Origin: an uncultured Bacteroidales bacterium
GTDB taxonomy: Bacteria > Bacteroidota > Bacteroidia > Bacteroidales > UBA932
Assembly (NCBI GenBank): GCA_945874155.1
Contig: CAMCFO010000029.1
Coordinates: 1-35,588 of the forward strand
Length of the DNA stretch: 35,588 bases
Reading direction: 5' to 3'
Shown: piece after piece, positions 24,444 through 32,518 of the stretch
Numbering within the stretch: position 1 is the first letter of the stretch
How the letters are laid out: each line of letters opens with the position of its first letter
Notes under the pieces: model-generated
Databases searched by the model: none
Seen by the model: only the letters and a program-made list of their open reading frames with translations
Told to the model about the DNA's origin: nothing
Position numbers and translations under genes: made by a program

Positions 24444-24867
24444 TCAGGCAAATAAAAAAACCGCATTCTTATCATCCTTCCAGATATACAATGGAGTCTC
24501 ATCCTCCGATGCTGAAACGAACAATTTCCTTGAAATAGGCTGCCGTGACAATGCTATATTGAGGTTCGATGAAATTATTGAAAACGACTATTCCAACTTT
24601 CGAGGCATCAGCGACTTCATCCCAATCATACATCAGGAAATCATTGTCATTTGTCAGATTGACCTCGATGGCATCGGTATAGATCACTTCATTATCCTTA
24701 TATGCCTGAATCATGCATAAGCAACCTTGCGGAAGATAGAAATAATGATCCCATCCGGCAATCAGTTCAGAGTGTCCCTTCTCATCATAATACACCCTAC
24801 GGCTTCCTTCCTCTCCCATCACGCTGAACACAAGAGAATCGCACAGCTGCGACAGGCTCCAGTTCAT
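24444..24867 (-). pseudogene. frameshifted gene of unknown function
   Basis: On the minus strand an ATG at 24867 opens 122 codons (MNWSLSQLCDSLVFSVMGEE onward, with GWDHYFYLPQGCLCMIQAYK and YDWDEVADASKVGIVVFNN) closing at TGA 24499-24501. One base out of frame, the sequence continues sensibly as DETPLYIWKDDKNAVFLFA to TGA 24444-24446, so a single-base change in GGAGGATGA probably broke the gene. Upstream, the same frame stays open to a TAA about 17 codons before the ATG (reading RPETYLEGDDY), so the true start is also uncertain. No family recognised. The protein looks soluble and beta-rich. No signal peptide is visible. Confidence 0.5.
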
Positions 24868-24892
24868 ATAATCGTCTCCCTCAAGATAGGTT

Positions 24893-24997
24893 TCAGGTCT
24901 GTTTTGGCAACATTACGGATGGGCAGGCGTGGTAGGAGTAGGAGTTGCCTTTACCGTGGCTTCCTTGTTCGTTAATTGCTTCCAACCAAGACTGCAT
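24893..24997 (-). pseudogene. short coding remnant, unknown
   Basis: Minus-strand ATG at 24997 reads MQSWLEAINEQGSHGKGNSY, then SYHACPSVMLPKQT and TGA. The frame remains open upstream for about another 20 codons without a better start. The composition is protein-like but I recognise no family. Nothing further is supported between 25000 and 25090. Confidence 0.25.
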
Positions 24998-25093
24998 AAG
25001 GATGTAACATACGTCCAAAAAGGTGTACAACTGGTGACCAAGGTATGTTATTGTTTAGAATTCTCGTATATTTATAAGCAATTGATTATCAAC

Positions 25094-25123
25094 AAAAAGC
25101 CCTCTGCTTAATTGCAGAAGGCT
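25094..25123 (-). terminator. intrinsic terminator of the AraC-type gene
   Basis: AGCCCTCTGC (25098-25107) pairs with GCAGAAGGCT (25114-25123) with one mismatch around a TTAATT loop. On the minus strand the stem is followed by TTTTT. It lies about 120 bp behind the AraC-type stop codon. Confidence 0.7.
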
Positions 25124-25242
25124 GTATACCTGGTGTACATATAGCTAATTGAGTATCAATGACTTGCGTGGTTCTGTTTTCGTATTGAGCCAGAAATTTT
25201 TTGCAGCCGGCAGCAGACGAAATTCGTGCACAGCACAAGAGG

Positions 25243-26163
25243 TTATCCGGCCCGGTATTCGTTGGGTGTCATTCCGGTCTGGGTCTTGAAGAATTTGTGG
25301 AATGACGGGATTGACTGGAAATTGAGACGGTAGCCTATCTCCTTGACTGTCAGGTCGGAATATTTCAGGAGATTCTTCGCTTCGAGCACGATGAAGGCGT
25401 CTATCCATTCCGTGGCAGTCCTTCCACTCACATTTTTTACAAGGGTTGTGAGGTATTTGGGAGTCAGGCACATCTGTTCGGCATAGAATGCCACACCCTT
25501 CTCATTCATGAAATTCTCTGACACAAGGGCGAGGAACTCTTCATACTTGGCCTGTGTCCGGTTTTGGAATGGACTGGACACAAGCTGCCTGGACATTTCT
25601 CCCTTCCATATATTCCCAAGCAGGCACATCAGCGACGTTCCGATGGAACAGATTGCATTCTCAGCCCCGTCGAGACAACTCTTATATAAGTCGGTTACCA
25701 ATCTGTAATAGTCCGCCAATATCCTTTTCCCGTCTTCATCTATCTTGATGCACGGGTTGTTCATCAGTTTGACACTCCTCTCAAACAGTCCATTGAAATT
25801 GATGCCTCCTTCTTTCAGGAATTCTTTGGTTGAAGCCACCAGCACAGCCTCGCTCATAAGAAGATTCTCCATCTCGCTTTCCTTTATCTGCATGGTGCTT
25901 CCCGGGGCGTAAAGCAGCATCGTGTCCTTATGTACCCTGTATGTGGTGACATTTATGTCTATGTCAAAATGGCCCTGGGTACAATATATCGCAGCATAGA
26001 CATTCAGACGGACGGGATATTGGAGCAGCGATAGTGCCTCCTTGCCGCTGATAAGGGTAATGATGAATTCCTTTGACATGTCAGTCACGTCTGCCAGACC
26101 TGTCATTTGTGCCAATTGAGCTATGTCAATCTCATAATATGGTTCTGTCATATTGTCATTCAT
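25243..26163 (-). CDS. AraC-family transcriptional regulator
   Basis: About 306 residues. The N-terminal part has a cupin-like sensor (FDIDINVTTYRVHKDTMLLY around residues 70-90). The C-terminal 100 residues carry both AraC helix-turn-helix motifs: KGVAFYAEQMCLTPKYLTTL with VKNVSGRTATEWI, and LTVKEIGYRLNFQSIPSFHK, then FFKTQTGMTPNEYR. Start chosen at ATG 26163; a second ATG at 26151 is equally good, and the TTG at 26175 overlaps the promoter box. It is divergent from the second export operon and probably controls it, as is usual for AraC-TolC-HlyD-ABC2 loci in Bacteroidales. The inducing ligand is unknown. Confidence 0.9.
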   Translation of the reverse strand: MNDNMTEPYYEIDIAQLAQMTGLADVTDMSKEFIITLISGKEALSLLQYPVRLNVYAAIYCTQGHFDIDINVTTYRVHKDTMLLYAPGSTMQIKESEMENLLMSEAVLVASTKEFLKEGGINFNGLFERSVKLMNNPCIKIDEDGKRILADYYRLVTDLYKSCLDGAENAICSIGTSLMCLLGNIWKGEMSRQLVSSPFQNRTQAKYEEFLALVSENFMNEKGVAFYAEQMCLTPKYLTTLVKNVSGRTATEWIDAFIVLEAKNLLKYSDLTVKEIGYRLNFQSIPSFHKFFKTQTGMTPNEYRAG

Positions 26164-26172
26164 TTGTTTTGG

Positions 26173-26180
26173 CAAAAATA
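26173..26180 (-). promoter_or_regulatory. -7 box for the AraC-type gene
   Basis: TATTTTTG on the minus strand matches TAnnTTTG. It lies about 10 bp from the ATG at 26163 and 22 bp from that at 26151, so the leader is very short. The spacer up to 26305 shows no equally clear box for the divergent operon. Confidence 0.5.
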
Positions 26181-26305
26181 GGCAATATTTCCATTTGAAT
26201 TATCCAGTTTTCCCTAAAAAAGAAATCTGAATAACAGTTAAGGAAGAATGAATATCCATAAGTAAAGTTCAGGGCCGAAAGTTGTGCCATGGTCGAGACA
26301 AACAA

Positions 26306-27817
26306 ATGAAATATAAAATGAAAAGAAGAGTATTGATTACAATTGCAGCGCTTGTCCCTTGCATCCTTCAGGCACAGCAGAGGCTTACCCTTGAGGATTG
26401 CAGGCAGATGGCAGTAAATTGCAACAGGGAACTCGGCCAGAGTGCAATCGAAATCGAAATTGCCTCTAATGACAGAGGCATTGCCAGGGCCAATTATTTC
26501 CCGAAGGTGAGTGCCAAGGCGGCCTACCTTTACAACAATCAGGACATCAACCTGATAGGAGATGAGACATCAGAATTGCTCAGGAACGGCGGTACGCTTA
26601 TTCAGGGACAAATCTCCGGTAAGATGAACGAACTGACCCAGGCCATCATGTCCAATCCTGCCACAGCTCAGGAATATTTGAAAAGCCCGATGTGGCAGAC
26701 AGTTTTCGGAGCACTTTCACAGACAGACGTCTCGGGTGCAATCAACAATATCGGCAGCCAACTTGATGAAGCCCTTCATCTTGATATCCATAATGTCTAT
26801 GTAGGGGCGGTAAGCGTGACACAGCCGATTTTTGCCGGTGGCAAGGTGATAGCCGCAAACAGGATTGCAGCCCTTGCCGAGCAGCTGGCCAAAGAGAAAT
26901 ATGACACCAAATACCAGGAAGTCATAATTTCGGTTGACCAGTCTTACTGGCAGATTGTTGCGATAGCAGCAAAAAGAGACCTGGCGGAGAGCTATGCTGC
27001 ACTGCTTGAAAAGATGACAAGGGATGTGAATTCACTCGTTGCAGAAGGAGTTGCCACGGAGTCAGACCTTCTTTCCGTAAAGGTGAAGGCAAATGAAGCC
27101 AACGGAATGCTTCTGAAGGCCAAAAATGGTCTTTCCCTTGCCAAGATGCTGCTCTGTAAGCAGATAGGCCTTCCTCTGGATAGTGACGTCATCCTTGAAG
27201 ATGAGGGGGAAGAGCAGGTCCCTGTGCCGCAGATGCTGGAATCCAAGCCGATGGAGCAGGTCTGGGCAGACCGTCCTGAAATCAGAAGCCTTAATACAGC
27301 CGTCGAAATCTATGACAACAAAGTCAAGGTCGCCCGCGCCGACATGCTCCCGACCATAGCTGCCACGGCCAATTATCTCGTTACCAATCCCAACCTGAAC
27401 AACGGATTCAGGAACAGCTTCGGGGGCAGGTTCTCCTGCGGGGTGATGGTGAGCATTCCGTTATTCCACGGATATGAGGCGGCCTTCAAGACCAGAAAGG
27501 CCAAGGCGGAAGCCAGACTTTACAGAAGCAAACTCGAAGATGCAAAGGAAATGATTTGTCTCGAAGTCGCAAAATACAGCAATGAGCAGAGCGAAGCTCT
27601 TGAAAGTCTCCTGATGGCTCAATCCAATATGGAAAGTGCCGAGGAAAACCTCAGGACGGCAATGGTGGGCTTCGAAGAAGGAGTGGTGGATGCCAACACG
27701 GCAATGTCGGCACAGACAGCCTGGCTGAAGGCCCATTCCGAATACATCGAGTCGGGTATTGCATTGCAGATGGCATCAGCCAATCTGCAGAAAGCACAAG
27801 GAAATATAAAGAAATAA
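26306..27817 (+). CDS. TolC-family outer membrane efflux protein
   Basis: A 503-residue outer-membrane channel subunit. The signal peptide (KRRVLITIAALVPCILQA) is followed by the usual RLTLEDCRQMAVNCNRELGQ opening, GGKVIAANRIAALAEQLAKE in the first hairpin, and a second half with NNGFRNSFGGRFSCGVMVSI and long coiled-coil segments. I take ATG 26306 as start; ATG 26318 would give a more compact signal peptide (MKRRVLITIAA). It heads a four-gene export operon and is not closely similar to the TolC protein at 9147. 14 bp separate it from the adaptor gene. Confidence 0.92.
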   Translation: MKYKMKRRVLITIAALVPCILQAQQRLTLEDCRQMAVNCNRELGQSAIEIEIASNDRGIARANYFPKVSAKAAYLYNNQDINLIGDETSELLRNGGTLIQGQISGKMNELTQAIMSNPATAQEYLKSPMWQTVFGALSQTDVSGAINNIGSQLDEALHLDIHNVYVGAVSVTQPIFAGGKVIAANRIAALAEQLAKEKYDTKYQEVIISVDQSYWQIVAIAAKRDLAESYAALLEKMTRDVNSLVAEGVATESDLLSVKVKANEANGMLLKAKNGLSLAKMLLCKQIGLPLDSDVILEDEGEEQVPVPQMLESKPMEQVWADRPEIRSLNTAVEIYDNKVKVARADMLPTIAATANYLVTNPNLNNGFRNSFGGRFSCGVMVSIPLFHGYEAAFKTRKAKAEARLYRSKLEDAKEMICLEVAKYSNEQSEALESLLMAQSNMESAEENLRTAMVGFEEGVVDANTAMSAQTAWLKAHSEYIESGIALQMASANLQKAQGNIKK

Positions 27818-27831
27818 TAAATCATAGGAAA

Positions 27832-28812
27832 ATGGAAAAGAAGAGAAGCAGTCTGGCCGCTGGAATCATAGGCCTGATAGTAATCATTGCAGTCATCGGA
27901 GTAGCCGGATATTTTGTGTCAAAGCCAAAACCCGCAACCGTGCAGGGGGAGGCGGAAGCAAGTGAGTACCGCGTCTCGGGAAAGGTTCCCGGAAGAATAG
28001 AGGAATTGTATGTCAGGGAAGGTGATTATGTACATAAGGGAGATACTGTGGTTTTCATTGATTCACCTGAAGTCCGCGCGAAACTTGCTCAGGTAAATGC
28101 CCTTAAGGCTGCTGCAGTTGCCCAGAGCACCAAGGCGAAGAATGGAGCGCAGAAGGAGATGATTGAAGGAGCATACCAGATGTGGCAGGCTGCCCTCGTG
28201 CAGGAGGAAGTGATGCGAAAGTCTTTCGACCGCATCCAGAGGCTTTATGACCAGAAAGTCGTCACAGCTCAGAAATATGATGAGGTTAAGGCGAAATATG
28301 ACGCATCTGTGTCGCAGGCCAAGGCTGCCAAAAGCCAGTATGACATGGCTCTTGTCGGGGCCCGGGCCGAGGACAAGGCTGCAGCTGCTGCGGTTGTTAA
28401 CCAGGCGGAAGGAGCATTGATGGAGGTTCAGGGTTATCTTTCAGAGCTCTATCTGACAGCACCATGTGACGGAATCGTATCGGCGATATATCCGAAAGTC
28501 GGAGAACTCGTGGGACAGGGAGCCCCCATTATGAGCATTACCGATATGAATGATATGTGGTTTACTTTCAATATCCGCGAAGACAATCTCCATGGAATCA
28601 AACGTGGTGACGTGATAAGCCTGTCGGTCCCTGCGCTTGACGGAATGAAACTCGATGCCAAAGTGACCTATATGGCTGCAAGGGAATCATTTGCCACCTG
28701 GCGTGCTACCAGGGAAACAGGATCTTATGATGCTAGGACATTTGAAGTGAGGGCAGTGCCAGAGGCTTCGGCTGAAGGTTTGCTCCCGGGAATGACAGTG
28801 ATAGTGAAATGA
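27832..28812 (+). CDS. HlyD-family periplasmic adaptor
   Basis: A 326-residue membrane fusion protein of the shorter YbhG/YhiI type. One anchor helix (residues 9-28) is followed by lipoyl half 1 (YRVSGKVPGRIEELYVREGD), a coiled-coil hairpin (about residues 85-190, with the QRLYDQKVVTAQKYDEVKAK turn), lipoyl half 2 (LTAPCDGIVSAIYPKVGELV) and a beta-barrel domain ending LLPGMTVIVK. It bridges inner-membrane permeases and TolC. The stop overlaps the next ATG as ATGA, so adaptor and permease are cotranslated. Confidence 0.92.
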   Translation: MEKKRSSLAAGIIGLIVIIAVIGVAGYFVSKPKPATVQGEAEASEYRVSGKVPGRIEELYVREGDYVHKGDTVVFIDSPEVRAKLAQVNALKAAAVAQSTKAKNGAQKEMIEGAYQMWQAALVQEEVMRKSFDRIQRLYDQKVVTAQKYDEVKAKYDASVSQAKAAKSQYDMALVGARAEDKAAAAAVVNQAEGALMEVQGYLSELYLTAPCDGIVSAIYPKVGELVGQGAPIMSITDMNDMWFTFNIREDNLHGIKRGDVISLSVPALDGMKLDAKVTYMAARESFATWRATRETGSYDARTFEVRAVPEASAEGLLPGMTVIVK

Positions 28813-29960
28813 AAGATATATTGAAAAGGGAACTCGGACTGTGGAAACTCAGACCTGTATATGTGCTCGCACCTCTCGGGGCCATGCTTTTCTGCAGCCT
28901 GTTCTTCCTGACATTTTTCGGAAAAGGTGCCGTGCAGGAGCTTCCGATTGCAGTGGTGGACAATGACAATTCCTCACTCACAAGGAACTTCATCAGGCAA
29001 CTTGATGCCACCGAACTTGGAAAAGTCATCCGCTACGATGACTACAGCCTTGCGAGGGAAGCAATGCAGACGGGCAAGGTGACTGCAATCTGCGTGCTTC
29101 CGGAGAATATGTACTCCGACGTTCTTGCAGGCAGGAAACCCACGGCGTCGTTCTACTTGAACACGATGTACTATGTGGGAGGAATGATGAGCTATAAAAA
29201 CATTCTAACCATGTTCAACCTGAGCGTGGGTGCAGTGCAGAGGGAGACAATGAGGGCAATGGGGATGGCCGAGGATGCAATAATGGCGAAGATACAGCCG
29301 ATAGTCATAGATGTCCACCAGATCGGGAATCCGACCACCGACTACAATGCCTATCTTTCCAACATCCTGCTCCCCGGACTTCTCGAGCTGCTGACCATCA
29401 TCATCGTAGCCTACTCTTTGGGAACAGAAATCAAATACGGAACTTCGGAAAAATTATTGGAGATGTCTTCAGGCTCAATAGTCAAGGCATTGACAATCAA
29501 ACTTATACCGTATTCAATTATGTTCTCTGTACTTGGATGCACACTTGTGCTGGTGCTCTACGGACCGATGGGATTCCATCTGGATGGGTCTATATGGGCC
29601 ATGATTCTGAACATCGTGCTGATGGTTCTCGCAAGCGAGGCTTTTGCCGTGTGCATTGTGGCATTGCTTCCGGTGTGCCGCCTGGCTGTGTGCATCAGTG
29701 CCTTCCTCGGCATCCTTGCTTTCTCGCTTTCCGGCTTTACCGTGCCGTTGGAGCAGATGCCGGAATTCTTCCGAGGCATGGCCAATATGTTTCCTCTGAG
29801 ACCATATTATAATTTTTACGTACAGGAGACGATTTTTGCCTCCGGATTTGCAGGCTGGTGGAAGGAAGTGCTTCACTACCTTGTTTTCTTCCTTGCCCCG
29901 CTGCCTCTGCTTCCGAGGTTGAAGAATGCTTTCCTTTACCACAATTACAGGAGGGATTAA
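28809..29960 (+). CDS. ABC-2 type permease, first of pair
   Basis: A 383-residue inner-membrane protein of the YhhJ/YbhR group. One helix (about 16-36) opens the protein. A periplasmic loop of about 150 residues follows, starting with ELPIAVVDNDNSSLTRNFIR and including ICVLPENMYSDVLAGRKP. Then come five helices between about residues 190 and 370, with GLLELLTIIIVAYSLGTEIK, an EAFAVCIVALLPVCRLAVCI helix and FSLSGFTVPLEQMPEFFRGM before the last helix. This is the ABC2_membrane_3 plan. No ATPase gene is present next to it. It probably forms a heterodimer with the next gene product. Confidence 0.9.
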   Translation: MKDILKRELGLWKLRPVYVLAPLGAMLFCSLFFLTFFGKGAVQELPIAVVDNDNSSLTRNFIRQLDATELGKVIRYDDYSLAREAMQTGKVTAICVLPENMYSDVLAGRKPTASFYLNTMYYVGGMMSYKNILTMFNLSVGAVQRETMRAMGMAEDAIMAKIQPIVIDVHQIGNPTTDYNAYLSNILLPGLLELLTIIIVAYSLGTEIKYGTSEKLLEMSSGSIVKALTIKLIPYSIMFSVLGCTLVLVLYGPMGFHLDGSIWAMILNIVLMVLASEAFAVCIVALLPVCRLAVCISAFLGILAFSLSGFTVPLEQMPEFFRGMANMFPLRPYYNFYVQETIFASGFAGWWKEVLHYLVFFLAPLPLLPRLKNAFLYHNYRRD

Positions 29961-29964
29961 TATT

Positions 29965-31095
29965 ATGGGATATTTCAAAACATTCTGGAATGATTTCAAA
30001 CGGGTATTCAGGCAGGAGTTCAAGGCTGTCTTCACCGATGGCGGCGTGATAGTGGTATTCTTCCTTGCGGGCCTGGGCTATCCGCTTTTGTACAATCTCA
30101 TATATAAGAACGGCATATTGGAGGACGTGCCCGTGGTGGTGATAGACAATGCCGATTGTGCCGAGAGCCGGTGCTTCATCCGTGAAGTGGATGCGACAAG
30201 AGAGGTTGCCATCAGCGGATATTGTGCCACGATGGAAGAAGCCAAGAAACTGATGCAGGAGCGTAAATGCCATGGAATCATCTGTTTCCCTTCCGATTTC
30301 GGAGACAGGATTGCCCTCGGGCAGCAGTCCACGATGAGCATATACTGTGATATGGGAAGTTTCTTCTACTACAAGAATCTGATGACCTCGGTCAATCTCG
30401 TGATGCTGGAGGAAATGTCTCAAATTTCGCCAGTCGTCAAGCCGATGTCATTTGAGCAGAACATCCCGTACAACCGGAGCAACTCATTCAGTTTCTTTTT
30501 TATTACGGCAGCCTTGATGCTTGTCATCCAGCAGACGATGTTCTATGGAATAGGAATGCTCGCCGGTACGAGAAGGGAGGACAGGAAGGGCCTGATACAT
30601 GGCGCTTCAGGCAGGCTGGTTTTCGGTCGAGGTGCTGTTTATTGGCTGATTTACATGATGATAGGAATGTATATCGTGTTCATCGTGCCCTTGCTGTTCG
30701 ACATACCGATGGTCACGGACTTCTGGACTGCTCTTGCCTTCCTGTGTATCTATGTCACAGCATGTGTCTTCTTCTCAATGGCATTCAGTACATTGATAAG
30801 GCATAGGGAAACTCCTATAGTTGCACTGCTCTTTCTCACTCTGCCGGAGCTTTTCCTCACCGGATTCTCCTGGCCGCAGGCCTGCTTTCCCAAGTTCTGG
30901 AATCTGTTCTCATACATCTTCCCATCAACATTCGGTACAAGGGCCTATATAAACCTTGCCGGTGCTGGTGCTTCTTTTGCGGCGATTGCTCCGCTGTTGA
31001 AAATATTGCTTATCCAAACGGCTGTTTATTTTGCAATTTCAATAATTGCGATTAAAACAGAAAATATGAAATTTTATAAAAAGATTGAAAATTAA
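29965..31095 (+). CDS. ABC-2 type permease, second of pair
   Basis: A 376-residue paralogue of the preceding permease with the same layout: helix near residues 23-42, periplasmic loop (DVPVVVIDNADCAESRCFIR, CHGIICFPSDFGDRIALG), and five C-terminal helices with SFFFITAALMLVIQQTMFYG and FLTGFSWPQACFPKFWNLFS. I place the start at ATG 29965, four bases after the upstream stop and behind GGAGGG; an earlier ATG at 29926 would overlap the previous gene by 35 bp. The C-terminus is AT-rich compared with the rest. Together the two permeases would form one export channel, but the energy source is not encoded here. Confidence 0.9.
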   Translation: MGYFKTFWNDFKRVFRQEFKAVFTDGGVIVVFFLAGLGYPLLYNLIYKNGILEDVPVVVIDNADCAESRCFIREVDATREVAISGYCATMEEAKKLMQERKCHGIICFPSDFGDRIALGQQSTMSIYCDMGSFFYYKNLMTSVNLVMLEEMSQISPVVKPMSFEQNIPYNRSNSFSFFFITAALMLVIQQTMFYGIGMLAGTRREDRKGLIHGASGRLVFGRGAVYWLIYMMIGMYIVFIVPLLFDIPMVTDFWTALAFLCIYVTACVFFSMAFSTLIRHRETPIVALLFLTLPELFLTGFSWPQACFPKFWNLFSYIFPSTFGTRAYINLAGAGASFAAIAPLLKILLIQTAVYFAISIIAIKTENMKFYKKIEN

Positions 31096-31115
31096 CACTT
31101 TAAATTATTACGACA

Positions 31116-31757
31116 ATGAAAAGAATGATTATTTCCATTGCTGCTCTTGTAGTGGCTGCAAGTTCGGCTTTTGCGCAGATAAATGTCGGTGCAGGTTATT
31201 CAGGCACAAGCATGAACCTTTCAGAAGGGGACAATACATGGTACAACGGATTCAATGTCAGTGTAGGATACAATCTTCCGCTCGGTCTTGGATTCGAATT
31301 CTCTCCTTCCGTCGAGTACAACTATCTTACACACAATGCAGATGTGTCTGCTGAAGTTCCGGTAGTCAGTGCGAAATCAAAGAATCAATTCAATGAGCAT
31401 TACCTGAACGTTCCTCTGATGTTCAATTATGGATATGAAATTACACCGAATGCAAGGATATTCGTTTTTGCCGGCCCTTCAGCAAGTTTCGGACTGTATG
31501 CGGACTATGTGACCAGGATTGAAGCATCTCTTGGCGGCAACTCGGGATCGACTGAAAAAGAGACAGCCGAACTCTGGGGAGATGACAGCACATACAAGCG
31601 TTGTGACATCAAGATAGGAGGCGGAATCGGCCTCGATATCTGCAAGCATTTGAGAGTGCAGGTCGGCTACGACTACGGTCTCATTAACCGCACCAAGGCC
31701 GATGGCCTCAAACTCCACCACCACAGCCTCAAGGCAGGAATTGCCTATATGTTCTGA
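31116..31757 (+). CDS. outer-membrane beta-barrel protein
   Basis: A 213-residue protein with a signal peptide (MKRMIISIAALVVAASSAFA, cleaved before Q21) and alternating-pattern strands throughout: FNVSVGYNLPLGLGFEFSPS, EHYLNVPLMFNYGYEI, IFVFAGPSASFGLYADYV, LRVQVGYDYGLINRT. It ends with aromatic Phe (GIAYMF), the signal for BAM-dependent insertion. This matches the OMP_b-brl_2 / porin-like family of Bacteroidota with about eight strands. It is 20 bp behind the permease pair, so it is likely cotranscribed with the exporter. Whether it works with the pump or is a bystander is unclear. Confidence 0.85.
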   Translation: MKRMIISIAALVVAASSAFAQINVGAGYSGTSMNLSEGDNTWYNGFNVSVGYNLPLGLGFEFSPSVEYNYLTHNADVSAEVPVVSAKSKNQFNEHYLNVPLMFNYGYEITPNARIFVFAGPSASFGLYADYVTRIEASLGGNSGSTEKETAELWGDDSTYKRCDIKIGGGIGLDICKHLRVQVGYDYGLINRTKADGLKLHHHSLKAGIAYMF

Positions 31758-31823
31758 TAATTCAGAGATTATCCACTATACCTTCAGCTCTCTTGCAGAT
31801 GGCTGATCTCAATCTTTCGCACA

Positions 31824-31911
31824 ACCCGAAAATCACCGTCCTCAATTATTTGATAATACCCATTGATTATCAACTACTTCTGATTTTCACCGTGGACGGT
31901 GATTTTCGGGT
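31824..31911. repeat. 18-bp perfect inverted repeat with 52-nt loop
   Basis: ACCCGAAAATCACCGTCC (31824-31841) is the exact complement of 31894-31911. A smaller pair, TGATAAT (31851-31857) and ATTATCA (31866-31872), nests in the loop, and GGTGATTTTC-like words recur inside the right half. It may terminate the export operon ahead of it, although no T-tract follows, and its right arm lies in the dead GH92 sequence. Confidence 0.6.
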
Positions 31912-32131
31912 TTATGGTGGTGGATGGGATTACACAAGGTGAAGTGCAGTGTTGCGCCTTCTGTCAGGGTACTGTGGCTCAGGAAGTTACTGTTATATTT
32001 GGTGCCGTTGAGGCGTATTTCGCCTATATAGGCTGGGCAGGCTGGTTGCCGTGAGCATAATTGCCCATTTTTGCAACCTGCATTTCAGTGATTTCATGGA
32101 TGCGGTAACCATAGTAGCTGTCATCATAAAC
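31887..32131 (-). pseudogene. wreck of a GH92 alpha-mannosidase gene
   Basis: Read on the minus strand from 32131, one frame gives YDDSYYGYRIHEITEMQVAK and MGNYAHGNQPAQ, the highly conserved active-site stretch of GH92 exo-alpha-mannosidases (HEI.EM and YAHGNQP). It then runs into a stop. One base out of frame, the sequence continues AYIGEIRLNGTKYNSNFLSH and STLTEGATLHFTL up to TGA 31887-31889, matching the C-terminal beta-sandwich of the same family (YI..V.LNG...). About 100 residues between the two blocks, with the rest of the catalytic domain, are missing, and everything before the first block is lost. No function is expected. Between 32132 and 32359 I recognise nothing else. Confidence 0.75.
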
Positions 32132-32359
32132 AGGTCAGAATCCCGCAAACAGAGCAAAAGACGCTCGGATTCTTGCTCTCGGCCGGTCCACTGATACCAG
32201 TCATGCCAGGGATATCGAGGTAAGTCGTATGATCACTTTCCGATACAGGAATTAGTTGATTTACCTAACTTATTGTTATATAGTATTTTATTAAAATTTG
32301 CATTTCGTTTCTGTCCCCATTTGTCCACGAAAATATCCGGTCTTCTTGCTTTTGCTTCC

Positions 32360-32518
32360 TCAATCATTTGTTTTCTCTGCTCTGGCGTTCGGATTATATA
32401 CCTGATAACCCCATCCGTAGGCATTCTCAAATGCATGCCTTCCAGCCGGAGTCATGAGACCACGATCTTCGAGATTGATGCATCTTTTGAGTTTTCTTCC
32501 TACCTTATTTGAATCCAT
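32360..32518 (-). CDS. small ORF overlapping the CoiA-like gene (YdeI-like fragment?)
   Basis: ATG at 32518, 14 bp inside the end of the upstream gene, opens 52 codons: MDSNKVGRKLKRCINLEDRG, LMTPAGRHAFENAYGWGYQV, and TGA at 32360-32362. LEDRGLMTPAGRHAFENA resembles the L..eGrMTpaG..a.e.A motif of YdeI/OmpD-associated proteins, which are usually near 190 residues. A second frame, 32233-32436 on the minus strand (RTPEQRKQMIEEAKARRPDI), overlaps it and may be the continuation after a frameshift. So this could be the tail of a broken YdeI-type gene or a real small protein coupled to the CoiA-like gene. Confidence 0.4.
   Translation of the reverse strand: MDSNKVGRKLKRCINLEDRGLMTPAGRHAFENAYGWGYQVYNPNARAEKTND

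Noticed and set aside
31824..31911. Inverted repeat as an integron attC site
   Set aside because: No integrase gene, no cassette series and no core-site triplets at the arm ends; a simple hairpin or rearrangement product is more likely.
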